Below, one piece after another: positions 7,908-16,532 of a DNA stretch of 38,466 bases. Within the stretch, counting starts at the first letter, position 1, and each line of letters opens with the position of its first letter. The stretch covers positions 1 through 38,466 of the forward strand of contig UQFM01000010.1 of the NCBI GenBank assembly GCA_900540295.1. The letters run 5' to 3'. The notes below the pieces were generated by a model. It did no database searches and was not told where the DNA came from. It saw only the letters and a program-made list of their open reading frames with translations. This stretch comes from an uncultured Oscillospiraceae bacterium (GTDB lineage: Bacteria; Bacillota; Clostridia; Oscillospirales; Acutalibacteraceae). Both the position numbers and the translations under genes were made by a program.

Positions 7908-9062
7908 TTATCGGGAACGTGCAAAAAATTTTTTTATTCTTTGAAACAAAGACGGTTCTTCCGCTTCATCCGCCTGTTCTGTTGTGACACTCGGAACATC
8001 TGCCGAGACAATCAGCGGGATTTCACGCACAGGTTTACCGTCTAATTTATATACTGCCGTACCGACGCACTTATCGGCAGAAATCGGCGCATATAAAAAC
8101 GGCCGTAAAAACACTTCCACCTGCAATTCGGCGGAAACATCCGCAATCGGAAGCGACGCCGCACTGTACAAACATACGGGTACGGTACTTTCCGTACCGC
8201 CGACAACAGGCACTGTAAGATTCTTTACAAAATCGGAATAATCCCGTTTCTGCATAACGGAAAATCCGTAATCCAACAGCTTTCTGTGGTCCGCCCAGTC
8301 ATTCGGGGCACGCAGGGTGACTGCAACAAGCGTTACACCGTCGCGCTCAGCGGCAGTTACCAAACAGCGTCCGCTTTTTTTCGTGAAGCCTGTTTTGATA
8401 CCGAAAACCCCGGGGTATTCTGAAAGCAGACGGTTGTGATTGGAAAGCGTGCGCGCATAGGGCGGGTTGCCGTACAGCACGCGTTCGCTCTTTTGCCCGC
8501 AGATTTTTCGGAATTCCGCATTTTCAATCGCCGCCGCACCCAAAAGCGCCATGTCATAGGCGGTGGAATAATGATTCTCGGAATCCAGCCCGGAAACCGT
8601 CTCGAAATGTGTGTCGTGCATACCGAGTTCCGCCGCTTTTTGATTCATCATCGCTAAAAACTTCTCCTGCGAACCTGCAACGGCATATGCCGTCACATTG
8701 GCGGCGTCATTCCCCGACTCCAAAAGCATGCCTGAAACCAATGTGCGCACGGTAATCAGATCGTCGGGCAACAGCCCTATGGACGTCCCTTCCACCCGCA
8801 CCATCTCCGAAGTCACTTTGATTTGCTGTTCGGGGATTCCATGCTCCAAAGCAACCAACGCCGTCATAATTTTGGTCGTACTTGCCATGGAGCGCTGTTC
8901 ATGTGCGTTTTTGGCACAGAGCACCTCATGCGTATCCGCAGACATCAGCACAAAAGCTTCAGCCGACAAATCCCGCGGCGGCTCTGCCGCACATACGGTA
9001 AAGCACAAACAGATAAACAGCAAAAAAAAGACGGAAACAAACCAAAAAATCTTATTATACAA
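7908..9062 (-). CDS. D-alanyl-D-alanine carboxypeptidase (DacF-like, S11 family)
   Basis: Penicillin-binding protein that trims the terminal D-Ala from peptidoglycan stem peptides outside the membrane. Active-site motifs: STTK (catalytic Ser, in MASTTKIM), SGN (SGNDAAN) and KTG (KTGFT). A hydrophobic signal peptide (residues about 5-28, ending TVCA) opens the protein. A C-terminal PBP5-type domain ends in a basic tail. TTG at 9060-9062 is preferred because AGGTGG lies 5 nt upstream; upstream in-frame codons run into ytfJ. The operon context with ytfJ and scpAB suggests DacF, the sporulation-linked type. Confidence 0.92.
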   Translation of the reverse strand: MYNKIFWFVSVFFLLFICLCFTVCAAEPPRDLSAEAFVLMSADTHEVLCAKNAHEQRSMASTTKIMTALVALEHGIPEQQIKVTSEMVRVEGTSIGLLPDDLITVRTLVSGMLLESGNDAANVTAYAVAGSQEKFLAMMNQKAAELGMHDTHFETVSGLDSENHYSTAYDMALLGAAAIENAEFRKICGQKSERVLYGNPPYARTLSNHNRLLSEYPGVFGIKTGFTKKSGRCLVTAAERDGVTLVAVTLRAPNDWADHRKLLDYGFSVMQKRDYSDFVKNLTVPVVGGTESTVPVCLYSAASLPIADVSAELQVEVFLRPFLYAPISADKCVGTAVYKLDGKPVREIPLIVSADVPSVTTEQADEAEEPSLFQRIKKFFARSR

Positions 9063-9108
9063 ATCAACCACCTGCCATATCTTAACAATATGCAGGCGGT
9101 GATAGAAA

Positions 9109-9555
9109 TTATTCTTTTGTAAGCTCTTCGATTGCCGCAGAGACCATTGCATCATCTGCCGCCTGCTGACTGTTCTGCGCTTTTTCCTTCTTTGCCTTGT
9201 TCACAACGGAAGTGACCTTGTCAAACATTTCAGGTACAAGGTTAACCACACGCTCTGCGGCATTGTCAAACGCGGTAATATGCTTAATGGTGACTTCACC
9301 GTCCGCAATCACCAAAAACGCAACGGGAGTTATCGTGACGCCTGCACCGCCGCCACCGCCGAAAATTTCCTGATTGTTTTTGGACGGAAAATCCGAACCG
9401 CCCGAAGCAAATCCGTAGGTTACTTTTGAAACGGGAATAATGGTAATGCCGCCCTCGACCTGCATCGGCTCACCGATAATGGTGCTGACGCTGACCAGAT
9501 TTTTCACTTTTTCGATTGTGGTTTCCAAAATTCCTGCTGCAGATTGTTCTTTCAT
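9109..9555 (-). CDS. ytfJ: GerW family sporulation protein YtfJ
   Basis: A 148-aa protein with the family core: EPM-V-E-GGITIIPVSKV-YGFASGGSDF, then a glycine run FGGGGGAGV followed by T-I-T-P-V-A-F-L. In Bacillus, YtfJ (GerW) is a sporulation protein needed for normal germination. The gene overlaps the end of the DUF2953 gene by 4 nt (ATGA type) and ends with a charged coiled tail rich in Lys, Ala and Gln. Its presence implies that the host descends from spore formers. Confidence 0.94.
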   Translation of the reverse strand: MKEQSAAGILETTIEKVKNLVSVSTIIGEPMQVEGGITIIPVSKVTYGFASGGSDFPSKNNQEIFGGGGGAGVTITPVAFLVIADGEVTIKHITAFDNAAERVVNLVPEMFDKVTSVVNKAKKEKAQNSQQAADDAMVSAAIEELTKE

Positions 9556-10247
9556 ACTGTTGCACCGCCTTGTATATTTTGAGATTCTGTATTTTCTGAG
9601 GTCTTCGGTTTTGCACGAAGCAATTTCAAGACCACTTTAAACAGCAATTTGACTGCCAGCACAATACCGGCGTTGATTAAAAAGATAGGACGCACGGACA
9701 GCGCAAATGCGAACTGCGCGCTACTGAATGTGCCTATGAAATCGGGTTCGACTTCTACATCGTATTTTTTGACTTTTAAGTTAGAGCAAATAAAGCCAAT
9801 GGCAGGATAAATATCCTGACATGCTTCACCGTACTCAATCGCGGTTTGCGCCGCATCGTGGTTGTGCGAAATCACGACCCATAAAAACAGCTCATCAATA
9901 ATCAAGTGCTTTTTCACACTTTTCATTAAGCCGCCGATGGCATCCGCCGCGTCGCGCACCAACTGCATGACCCCTTCAAAGCCCTGATTTTCATAAAATG
10001 TCTGAAACGGATTCGGATTTTTCTCTTTTGGCTGGGGTTCTTCTTCCTTTTTCGGTTCTTCTTTTTTGGGCTTTTCTTTTTTCGGCTTTTTCTCCTTCTT
10101 CTGCATCGGGTACAAGTCAAACGACAAAAACAGCCATCGAAGCTTCAAGCGAAAACTGTCGATATATTCTGCGTCTATCCGCACCTTGACACTAAACAAC
10201 AGTGCAAAAAAGAAAATAATGCCTAAAATTATGTAAAGCGCAATCAC
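9552..10247 (-). CDS. DUF2953 membrane-anchored protein (YtfI-like)
   Basis: A 231-aa protein from a GTG start with GGAGGTG upstream. Residues 1-20 form a membrane helix. Residues 50-80 are a low-complexity Lys/Glu/Pro spacer of KKEKP-type repeats. The C-terminal part holds conserved DUF2953 features (A-I-E-Y-G-x-A, Y-P-x-I-G-F-I, V-E-V-E-P-D-F). In Bacillus ytfI lies next to ytfJ as here, and the pair is transcribed during sporulation. The biochemical role is unknown. Confidence 0.88.
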   Translation of the reverse strand: MIALYIILGIIFFFALLFSVKVRIDAEYIDSFRLKLRWLFLSFDLYPMQKKEKKPKKEKPKKEEPKKEEEPQPKEKNPNPFQTFYENQGFEGVMQLVRDAADAIGGLMKSVKKHLIIDELFLWVVISHNHDAAQTAIEYGEACQDIYPAIGFICSNLKVKKYDVEVEPDFIGTFSSAQFAFALSVRPIFLINAGIVLAVKLLFKVVLKLLRAKPKTSENTESQNIQGGATV

Positions 10248-10282
10248 CGCGACACCTCCGTTTCTGTTGGATGCAATATGGT

Positions 10283-10882
10283 TTATTCGGTTTGTGCTTC
10301 ATTCTGATTTTCAGACGGCTGTGCGGATTCCGCCGCCTCTAAAACCGCCTCTATACTCTGTTCCGCATCGTGATTCGGCAATTCGGGAAGTTCTTCCAGT
10401 GCGGAAACGGAAAAACAGCGAAGGAACTCCGAAGTCGTACCGTATAACAGCGGACGCCCGGGCAAATCCAGTCTGCCTTTTTCTTCAATCAGTTTTTTCT
10501 GGCAAAGCGTGGCTATAACGCCCGAACAGTCCACCCCGCGCACCTGTTCCACAAAGGATTTTGTGACGGGCTGATTATATGCAATAACCGCAAGCACCTC
10601 AAATGCCGCCTGCGATAACGGCGCATTGCGCTTGACTTCTAATACACTGCGAATTTGCGGTGCAAACTGTGCGCGCGAAGAAAGCTGATATTTATTGCCG
10701 AGCTTTAAAAGGCATATGCCGCTGCCGCGTTCATCTAAAGAGGCAGACAGATTCATTAAAAGCTGTTCGGTGCTTTCAGATTCTATTTCCAATGCCGCCG
10801 CAATCCGTTCCAATTCAATCGGTTCCCCGACCGAAAACAGAACCGCCTCTGCCGCCGCCTGTAATTCTTTTGCGTTGACCAT
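10283..10882 (-). CDS. scpB: Segregation and condensation protein B
   Basis: Winged-helix partner of ScpA that binds the SMC-kleisin condensin. Residues 8-30 read AAAEAVLFSVGEPIELERIA. The second winged helix contains A-F-E-V-L-A-V-I-A-Y-N-Q-P-V-T-K, R-G-V-D and RPLLYGTT, all typical. Length 199 aa with an acidic tail. It starts 3 nt after the scpA stop. Confidence 0.95.
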   Translation of the reverse strand: MVNAKELQAAAEAVLFSVGEPIELERIAAALEIESESTEQLLMNLSASLDERGSGICLLKLGNKYQLSSRAQFAPQIRSVLEVKRNAPLSQAAFEVLAVIAYNQPVTKSFVEQVRGVDCSGVIATLCQKKLIEEKGRLDLPGRPLLYGTTSEFLRCFSVSALEELPELPNHDAEQSIEAVLEAAESAQPSENQNEAQTE

Positions 10883-10885
10883 CGG

Positions 10886-11626
10886 TTACTCCCATTCCTG
10901 CGAACTGAAATTTTCAAAATCCTCTGCGAGCAATTCCACGCGCATCGCATCGCCCTCGCCGTCCAAATACAGTTTTTTTGTTTTGGCAAGCTCCAAAACA
11001 GCCAAAAAAGTCGCAACCATATCCGAACGGGACTGCGCATCGGCAAATAAAGCATGAAAACGGTGCTTTTCGCCCCGCTTGCCGAGTTTTTTGAAAATGG
11101 ATTTAATTTTGGATTCGACCGACACGATTTTTGTGGCTACAATCCCTTTAAAGGCTTCAATCGGCGGCGGAAGCTTACGCATTTTTTTGCCGACAACATT
11201 TAAATAGGCGCGCAAAAGCTCTGTCGGTTCGTGCAGTCTTGTATAGGTAGGGTCTATATCAATTTGAATCGGATTACGTACAAAACGGTCAAAGCCTTCT
11301 GTACGCTGTGCGAGCTTACCCGCCATCAGCTGACAGTCTCTATATTCCAACAACTCGCCTGTCAGCTCTTTTTTTAAGTCCTCGGCTTCTTCGTAAACGG
11401 GCAGTAAGGAGACGGTCTTGATATATACAAGCCGCGCCGCCATTTCCAGAAATTCACTGGCAACATACATATCCGAATCCTGCATCTGTTTTACGTAGGC
11501 AATATATTGCTCGACAAGCTCGATAATCGGGATGTCGTAGATGTTTAATTTGTGTTTGGAAATCAGATGGAGCAACAAGTCCATCGGCCCTTCAAACACT
11601 TCTAACTTATAGGAAATCTGCTCCAT
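10886..11626 (-). CDS. scpA: Segregation and condensation protein A (kleisin)
   Basis: A 246-aa protein. The N-terminal SMC-binding segment reads LEVFEGPMDLLLHLI-K-LNIYDIPI, the ScpA hallmark. EFLEMAARLVYIKT-LLP follows near residues 65-85, and the C-terminal part resembles a winged helix. It forms the SMC-ScpAB complex that compacts and segregates chromosomes. Its ATG overlaps the stop of the M50 protease gene by 1 nt. Confidence 0.96.
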   Translation of the reverse strand: MEQISYKLEVFEGPMDLLLHLISKHKLNIYDIPIIELVEQYIAYVKQMQDSDMYVASEFLEMAARLVYIKTVSLLPVYEEAEDLKKELTGELLEYRDCQLMAGKLAQRTEGFDRFVRNPIQIDIDPTYTRLHEPTELLRAYLNVVGKKMRKLPPPIEAFKGIVATKIVSVESKIKSIFKKLGKRGEKHRFHALFADAQSRSDMVATFLAVLELAKTKKLYLDGEGDAMRVELLAEDFENFSSQEWE

Positions 11627-12300
11627 CAGCGCACCCCTCGGAAGGGCAAACTAACCAATGTATCCAATCCGTGATAGACTGCTGTTTGCAAATATCCAAG
11701 CGGACGGGACAGTACGCCTGTCAACAGCAGTACAAACACAACGATAACCACATAGCGCTCATACTGCATAAATTTCACATAGTATTTTGAGGGAATTAAA
11801 AGCTGTAAAACCCGCGAACCGTCCAAGGGCGGAATCGGCAACAGATTAAACACGGCAAGTCCGACATTGATGCTTGCCGCAAAAATAAAGAAATACGCCA
11901 ACGCCAAAACAAGTATATTCTCCGTCGGAAAAAGCAGAACAATATTTTTACACAGTAAAAATACAAGCGCCATCAGAATATTGGCGGCAGGACCTGCCAA
12001 TGCGGTCAGTGCCATGCCGACCTTGCGGTTTTTAAAGTTTCTGAAATTGACAGGTACGGGCTTGGCATAGCCGAAGCCGACCAGCACAATCATCAGCGCA
12101 CCCAGCGGGTCAATGTGGCGCATGGGATTTAAAGACAGGCGTCCTGAAAGACGCGCGGTCTGGTCGCCGAGCTTTGTCGCCACGAAAGCATGCGCATATT
12201 CATGAAAAGGCAGTGTACAAAACACCACAAACAGAGAGGCAAATACCCCCGCCAAAATTTCAATCATGGAATGATTGCCGCGTATTAAGTCAATCAGCAT
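11626..12300 (-). CDS. Site-2 protease family (M50) membrane metalloprotease
   Basis: A 224-aa multi-pass protein. The zinc motif is HEYAH in the second hydrophobic segment. The third-ligand region is N-L-L-P-I-P-P-L-D-G-S, the NxxPxxxxDG signature. It is the short, PDZ-less type found upstream of scpA in many Clostridia; substrates are unknown. ATG at 12298-12300 is chosen because GGGAGA is 6 nt upstream; frames further out lack a site. Confidence 0.92.
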   Translation of the reverse strand: MLIDLIRGNHSMIEILAGVFASLFVVFCTLPFHEYAHAFVATKLGDQTARLSGRLSLNPMRHIDPLGALMIVLVGFGYAKPVPVNFRNFKNRKVGMALTALAGPAANILMALVFLLCKNIVLLFPTENILVLALAYFFIFAASINVGLAVFNLLPIPPLDGSRVLQLLIPSKYYVKFMQYERYVVIVVFVLLLTGVLSRPLGYLQTAVYHGLDTLVSLPFRGVR

Positions 12301-12367
12301 CTCGTTCTCCCAAATCAGCTTATTTAAAATCTCAAAGCGCATATAGCGCTACGAACAGAATACAAGG

Positions 12368-12422
12368 CTCTAAAAATCTCTTGAAATCTTTGATTTCTTA
12401 GAGATTCGTGAGGTTATTATAC
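12368..12422. repeat. Hairpin repeat copy 1
   Basis: A 55-nt unit. Outer stem AATCTC/GAGATT (12375-12380, 12401-12406), inner stem GAAATC/GATTTC (12383-12388, 12392-12397), TTT loop, then CGTGAGGTTATTATAC. The same layout recurs at 12467-12520. On the minus strand the hairpin is followed by TTTTT, so it may end prmC transcripts. Confidence 0.8.
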
Positions 12423-12466
12423 CCTATCTGCGAGCGTGCAAGTGCGAGCAGGCAGGATACAATGTT

Positions 12467-12520
12467 CTCCAAAACACTCAAAATCTTTGATTTTGTAAGT
12501 GTTTCGTGAGGTTATTATAC
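12467..12520. repeat. Hairpin repeat copy 2
   Basis: Outer stem AACACT/AGTGTT (12473-12478, 12498-12503), inner stem AAAATC/GATTTT (12480-12485, 12489-12494), TTT loop and the same 16-nt tail as copy 1. Base pairs differ from copy 1 in a compensatory way. The tail overlaps the prmC stop codon (minus-strand TAATAA). Confidence 0.8.
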
Positions 12521-13354
12521 TATAACCTGTACAAACCTGTCAATATTTTGAAAATCAAACAGGACTTTCGTTTGCACCGCCGAGGACTGAAACAAGTCCG
12601 CCACGGACTGCCCCTGCCCGTCGCCGCATTCCATCAGCAGCATACCGCCTTTTTTCACGAATGGCGACCACTTTTGCTGTATGGCACGGTAGAAGTCCAT
12701 TCCGTCCGCACCGCCGTCCAAGGCGGTCTGCGGTTCGCGGCGCACCTCTTTCTGCAAAGCGCTCAGTTCTGCTTTCGGAATATACGGCGGGTTGGAAAGA
12801 AGTAAATCCGCCTGCATGCCGTTCGGCGGCACATCGGTAAAAATATCCGCCTGCAAAACATGTGCATTCGGTGCTTGCAGGCTCTCTGCATTTTTGCAAA
12901 GATAGCCGAACGCCGCATCAAATTTTTCAAACAAATATACATCGCATGCGGGCACTTCCTTTGCAATTGTCAGACCGATACAACCGCTCCCTGCGCACAA
13001 ATCAAAAACGGTGCTTCGGGGTTTGTTTTTCAGAACGGCAATCGCCTTTTCAACCAATTCTTCCGTTTCGGGGCGCGGAATCAAAACACCCTTTCCGACA
13101 AAGAAATCCCGCCCGTAAAACGGCCATTTCCCTAAAATATACTGAAGCGGCTCTCCTGATGTGCGCCGTGCAACCATTGCAAAGAACTGTGTTTCCTCTG
13201 TTTGCGGCATATGTTCCGCGGCGCGGCAAAGGCACTGTCCGCGGGTAAATCCCGTTGCACACTCTAACAGACAGGCGGCTTCAAAAGCGGAATCCGCTAT
13301 CCCCGCCTCTGCAAGCCGTGCCGTTCCCTGCGCCTGTACTTCCCGCAGTGTCAT
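12515..13354 (-). CDS. prmC: Release factor glutamine methyltransferase PrmC
   Basis: Methylates the Gln of the GGQ motif in RF1/RF2. A 279-aa SAM methyltransferase with an N-terminal helical domain (LLE-A-TG) and I-P-R-P-E-T-E-E-L. The SAM-binding motif is DLCAGSGCIGL, and the substrate motif NPPYIP is the N-methyltransferase signature. The ATG overlaps the DUF1385 stop codon (ATGA). prfA is not adjacent. Confidence 0.95.
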   Translation of the reverse strand: MTLREVQAQGTARLAEAGIADSAFEAACLLECATGFTRGQCLCRAAEHMPQTEETQFFAMVARRTSGEPLQYILGKWPFYGRDFFVGKGVLIPRPETEELVEKAIAVLKNKPRSTVFDLCAGSGCIGLTIAKEVPACDVYLFEKFDAAFGYLCKNAESLQAPNAHVLQADIFTDVPPNGMQADLLLSNPPYIPKAELSALQKEVRREPQTALDGGADGMDFYRAIQQKWSPFVKKGGMLLMECGDGQGQSVADLFQSSAVQTKVLFDFQNIDRFVQVIV

Positions 13355-14322
13355 TTGATTTCGTCATCCTCAGAGTTATCTGTCAGTACCGCTTGCAAGG
13401 ACGCAATACCGACCTCGATAATATCATCTGTCGGCTCTTTTGTGGTAATACGCTGCATCCAAAGCCCGGGCGCGGCAAGAATTTTGACAAGTACATTATC
13501 GTGCCGTCCCGCATAGCGGATAAACTCATAACCGATTCCCATGACCAACGGCAAAATCAACAGCTTAATCAGAATCCACAATACGCGGTTGACGTCCGCC
13601 AAGGCGGGGAAAATCAGAACCAACGCAGACGACAGCAAAATACTCAGTAAAATCATAACAAACATAAAGCTTGTGCCGCACCGCGGGTGAAAGCGAGACT
13701 GCTTTCTGACGTTTTCAACGGTCAGCTCCAGACCGTTTTCATAGCAAAAAATGGATTTATGCTCTGCACCGTGATACATAAATACGCGTTTTATGTCTTT
13801 CATTTGTGAAACCAACAGCATATAAAGCACAAAAATGACGACACGGATAATTCCCTCGAACAAAGCATGGAAATTCAGTAAATTTCCGCCCGTCGCCAAA
13901 TCCACCAAATACGTAGGCAGCCACATAAAAAGGAAAAACGCAAGGCCGATACCGAGAACGGCGGAAATGCCGCCGATTACATTCATCATTTTTTCGCCGA
14001 AATGCTCGTTAATCCATCGGTCGAGTTTTGACATATTTTCGGTTTCATCTTCTAAGCCCTGTGTAGACTTTTCGGCGGATTCCATTAAGTATTTATAGCC
14101 CGTGACCATAGATTCCGCAAAGCCGACCCCCCCGCGTACCAAAGGAATTCCGAAAAATTTACACTTGTCGCGCCATGGCTTTGCCTCTTTATATTCCGTT
14201 TCAATTTCGCCGCTCGGCAAACGGACAGACATTGCCGTACCGCGCGGACCTTTCATCATAATGCCCTCAATCAGCGCCTGTCCGCCGACAGAGGTTTTGT
14301 GCTGTTTTTCTTTCTTCTTCAA
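13351..14322 (-). CDS. DUF1385 membrane protein (YqhQ-like)
   Basis: A 323-aa protein with the family N-terminus GGQALIEGIMMKGP and several membrane helices in residues 120-260. The conserved FMYHGAEHKSI-CYE and R-x-H-P-R-C-G-T-S-F segments resemble a metal or active site. Function is unknown. The DUF1385-prmC pair is a common Firmicutes arrangement, often with rpmE, which here lies 24 kb away. The apparent start is a TTG with a GGAG about 11 nt upstream, so the exact start is uncertain. Confidence 0.88.
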   Translation of the reverse strand: MKKKEKQHKTSVGGQALIEGIMMKGPRGTAMSVRLPSGEIETEYKEAKPWRDKCKFFGIPLVRGGVGFAESMVTGYKYLMESAEKSTQGLEDETENMSKLDRWINEHFGEKMMNVIGGISAVLGIGLAFFLFMWLPTYLVDLATGGNLLNFHALFEGIIRVVIFVLYMLLVSQMKDIKRVFMYHGAEHKSIFCYENGLELTVENVRKQSRFHPRCGTSFMFVMILLSILLSSALVLIFPALADVNRVLWILIKLLILPLVMGIGYEFIRYAGRHDNVLVKILAAPGLWMQRITTKEPTDDIIEVGIASLQAVLTDNSEDDEIK

Positions 14323-14348
14323 AATCCGTATATCTCCTTTCGGATGTT

Positions 14349-15776
14349 TTACTCCGTAATTTGTTGAATGGGAAGCAGAACGGAAACCGTCGTCCCCTGC
14401 CCGAGTTCGCTTTGAATTCCCAAAATGCCGCCGTGCAGAGACACAATTTCATTAACCACCGCAAGACCGATGCCCGAACCGCGCACAGCGGTATTTGCTT
14501 TATAAAACTTTTCCGTAACGTGCGGCAAATCCGCCTGCGCAATACCGCAGCCCGTATCCGAAACCGTCACCGCAACAGACTGCGGATTCGGCAAATAAGC
14601 ATTTACAAGCACATGTGCGTCTGCCGCGGAATATTTAAATGCATTATCCAAAACATTGAAAAATACCTGTTTGATTCGGTTGCCGTCACCGCGCATATAC
14701 ACAGGCGCTGTCGGCAGATGATATTCCAAATGAATGTTTTCACGCACAGCGCGGGCATTGAAAACGGTAATCACCTCATCCAATACCGCACAGACGTCAA
14801 AAACTTCCATACGCATCGGCATATTTCCGCTTTCCATACGGGAGAAGTCCAAAAGCTCTTCCACCAACTGTGTCAAACGCTCCGACTCCCTGATAATCAC
14901 CTGCAAGCCCTTTTCCTGCAAAACCGCGTCCTCATTCGGTGTGGACAAAAGCGTTTCTCCCCAGCCTTTAATGGCGGTCAGCGGTGTGCGCAGTTCGTGA
15001 GACACGGTGGATAAAAACTCATTTTTCAGTCGGTTTGTTTCATTTAATTCACGCGCCATGTGATTGATTGTTTCGCTTAGCTGACCGATTTCGTCCTCAT
15101 ATTCGCGGGTTTCAATACGGGCGCTTAAATCCCCCTGTGCAATTTTCAAGGCCGTTTCGTTAATTTGCTGTACGGGGTTTACGATAGAACGCACAAAGAA
15201 CATCCCCGAAATCGTCACAAAAGATAAAATCACCAACGCCAAAATCAGCAACAGAACAAATACGGTTTCTAACTGTCGGTCAATATCCTCTAACGAAATA
15301 ATATAGCGCACCGCACCCTGCTGTTGTCCGCGCGCGCCGTTCAGCATAAAGGTAAGCGCCATGACCCGTTCGCCCGACTGCGTTTTTCCGACCCAATCCG
15401 CCCGTCCGCTTTTTGCGGTTTTCGCAGACAAATAATCGGGATACACTTCGTTCGCAACAGAAAACCCGCTGGAGGAAACCACAACATTGCCGCGGCGGTC
15501 AATCACCCAAACCTCCATAATAGATTTATCGTTGAAGTCCTCCACATACTCTTTCGCACGCATATTGAACGCCTCGTCAGAGTCGGCGGCACTCAAATCA
15601 AAATACGACTGCACCATGCCTGTGGCACGGGAATTCAAGGTCATGCGCACAGCCTCGTAATACTGTTCTTTAAACAGCATCAGCGCCACAAGCACAAAGC
15701 CCAACAGAACGACTACAATGACGCACAGCGTATTCAAAACCCAACGCTTTGTAATGCCGCTTTTTTTGCCTGTCAC
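14349..15776 (-). CDS. Sensor histidine kinase with HAMP domain
   Basis: A 475-aa protein from a GTG start. Membrane helix near residues 13-35, an extracytoplasmic sensor region to about 172 (with a Cache-like V-W-V-I-D-R-R-G-N-V-V-V-S-S stretch), second helix 173-195, HAMP about 195-247. The HisKA phospho-acceptor is His260 in SHELRTPL. The ATPase domain has N378 (NVLDNAFKY), DTGCGI and GSGIGLAVV. It follows the response regulator by 36 nt. The architecture is PhoR/VicK-like; the signal is unknown. Confidence 0.93.
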   Translation of the reverse strand: MTGKKSGITKRWVLNTLCVIVVVLLGFVLVALMLFKEQYYEAVRMTLNSRATGMVQSYFDLSAADSDEAFNMRAKEYVEDFNDKSIMEVWVIDRRGNVVVSSSGFSVANEVYPDYLSAKTAKSGRADWVGKTQSGERVMALTFMLNGARGQQQGAVRYIISLEDIDRQLETVFVLLLILALVILSFVTISGMFFVRSIVNPVQQINETALKIAQGDLSARIETREYEDEIGQLSETINHMARELNETNRLKNEFLSTVSHELRTPLTAIKGWGETLLSTPNEDAVLQEKGLQVIIRESERLTQLVEELLDFSRMESGNMPMRMEVFDVCAVLDEVITVFNARAVRENIHLEYHLPTAPVYMRGDGNRIKQVFFNVLDNAFKYSAADAHVLVNAYLPNPQSVAVTVSDTGCGIAQADLPHVTEKFYKANTAVRGSGIGLAVVNEIVSLHGGILGIQSELGQGTTVSVLLPIQQITE

Positions 15777-15812
15777 AGCGCCGTCCCCTTTCTCTTTACA
15801 GCTTGCATGAAT

Positions 15813-16517
15813 TTATATAATCCACTTATAGCCCATACCCCAGATGGTAACCAAATGCTTGGGCTGAGCAGGTTCATCCTCAATTTTGCCGCGCAGGCGG
15901 TGAATGTTTACATCAATCACTTTATCATCGACAAAGTAATCGTTGCCCCAAACCTTATGCAAAATGTCCGCCCGCTCCAAAACCGTGTTCGGATTTCGGA
16001 ATAAATATTCTAAAATCTGATATTCAATCTGTGTAAGCTCAATCACCTTGCCGCGTTTATACAGCAAACGTTCATTGGTATTCAGTTCAAATTCACCGAG
16101 TAATATGGATTTGCTTTCCGCTGCCGCATTATGCCGTTCTTTTAAGAGCGCCACGCGGCGGTAAACAGCATCCACGCGCGCCATAAGCTCCGAGGGCGAA
16201 AACGGTTTTGTGACATAATCATCCGCACCTTTCATAAGCCCTGAAACCTTGTCAATCTCCTGCGTTTTGGCGGTCAGCATAATGATGCCGATTTCCGCGC
16301 TGTGTGCACGTAAATACTTGCAAACCTCCATGCCGTCTTTTTGCGGCATCATAATATCTAAAATCGCAACGTCGATTTGCCCGTTGGCGGCATCAAAACA
16401 ATCAATCGCCGCCTGTCCGTCGGCGGCCTCCAATACTTCAAAACCGCTTCTTTTTAAATTGATAATGATGAAATCGCGAATGGAATTTTCGTCCTCCGCA
16501 ATTAAAACACGTTTCAT
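15813..16517 (-). CDS. OmpR/PhoB-type response regulator
   Basis: A 234-aa protein. Receiver domain residues 1-118 with acidic pocket E8/D9, phospho-acceptor Asp54 (LDIMMP), Thr in LTAK and Lys104 (TKPF). The C-terminal winged helix, about 135-232, has LTQIEYQILEYL-NPN-VLER and the wing R-x-L-R-G-K-I. It is the partner of the downstream kinase. The lipoprotein gene ends 16 nt before its start. Confidence 0.94.
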   Translation of the reverse strand: MKRVLIAEDENSIRDFIIINLKRSGFEVLEAADGQAAIDCFDAANGQIDVAILDIMMPQKDGMEVCKYLRAHSAEIGIIMLTAKTQEIDKVSGLMKGADDYVTKPFSPSELMARVDAVYRRVALLKERHNAAAESKSILLGEFELNTNERLLYKRGKVIELTQIEYQILEYLFRNPNTVLERADILHKVWGNDYFVDDKVIDVNIHRLRGKIEDEPAQPKHLVTIWGMGYKWII

Positions 16518-16532
16518 TGTTCCGTCCCCCTT

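Noticed and set aside
12368..12520. CRISPR array
   Set aside because: Only two units, palindromic with differing stem bases, no cas genes and irregular spacing sequence.
14361..15014. Plus-strand frames opposite the histidine kinase
   Set aside because: The kinase has complete H, N and G boxes in the other strand. The shadow frames are His/Arg rich and lack start signals.
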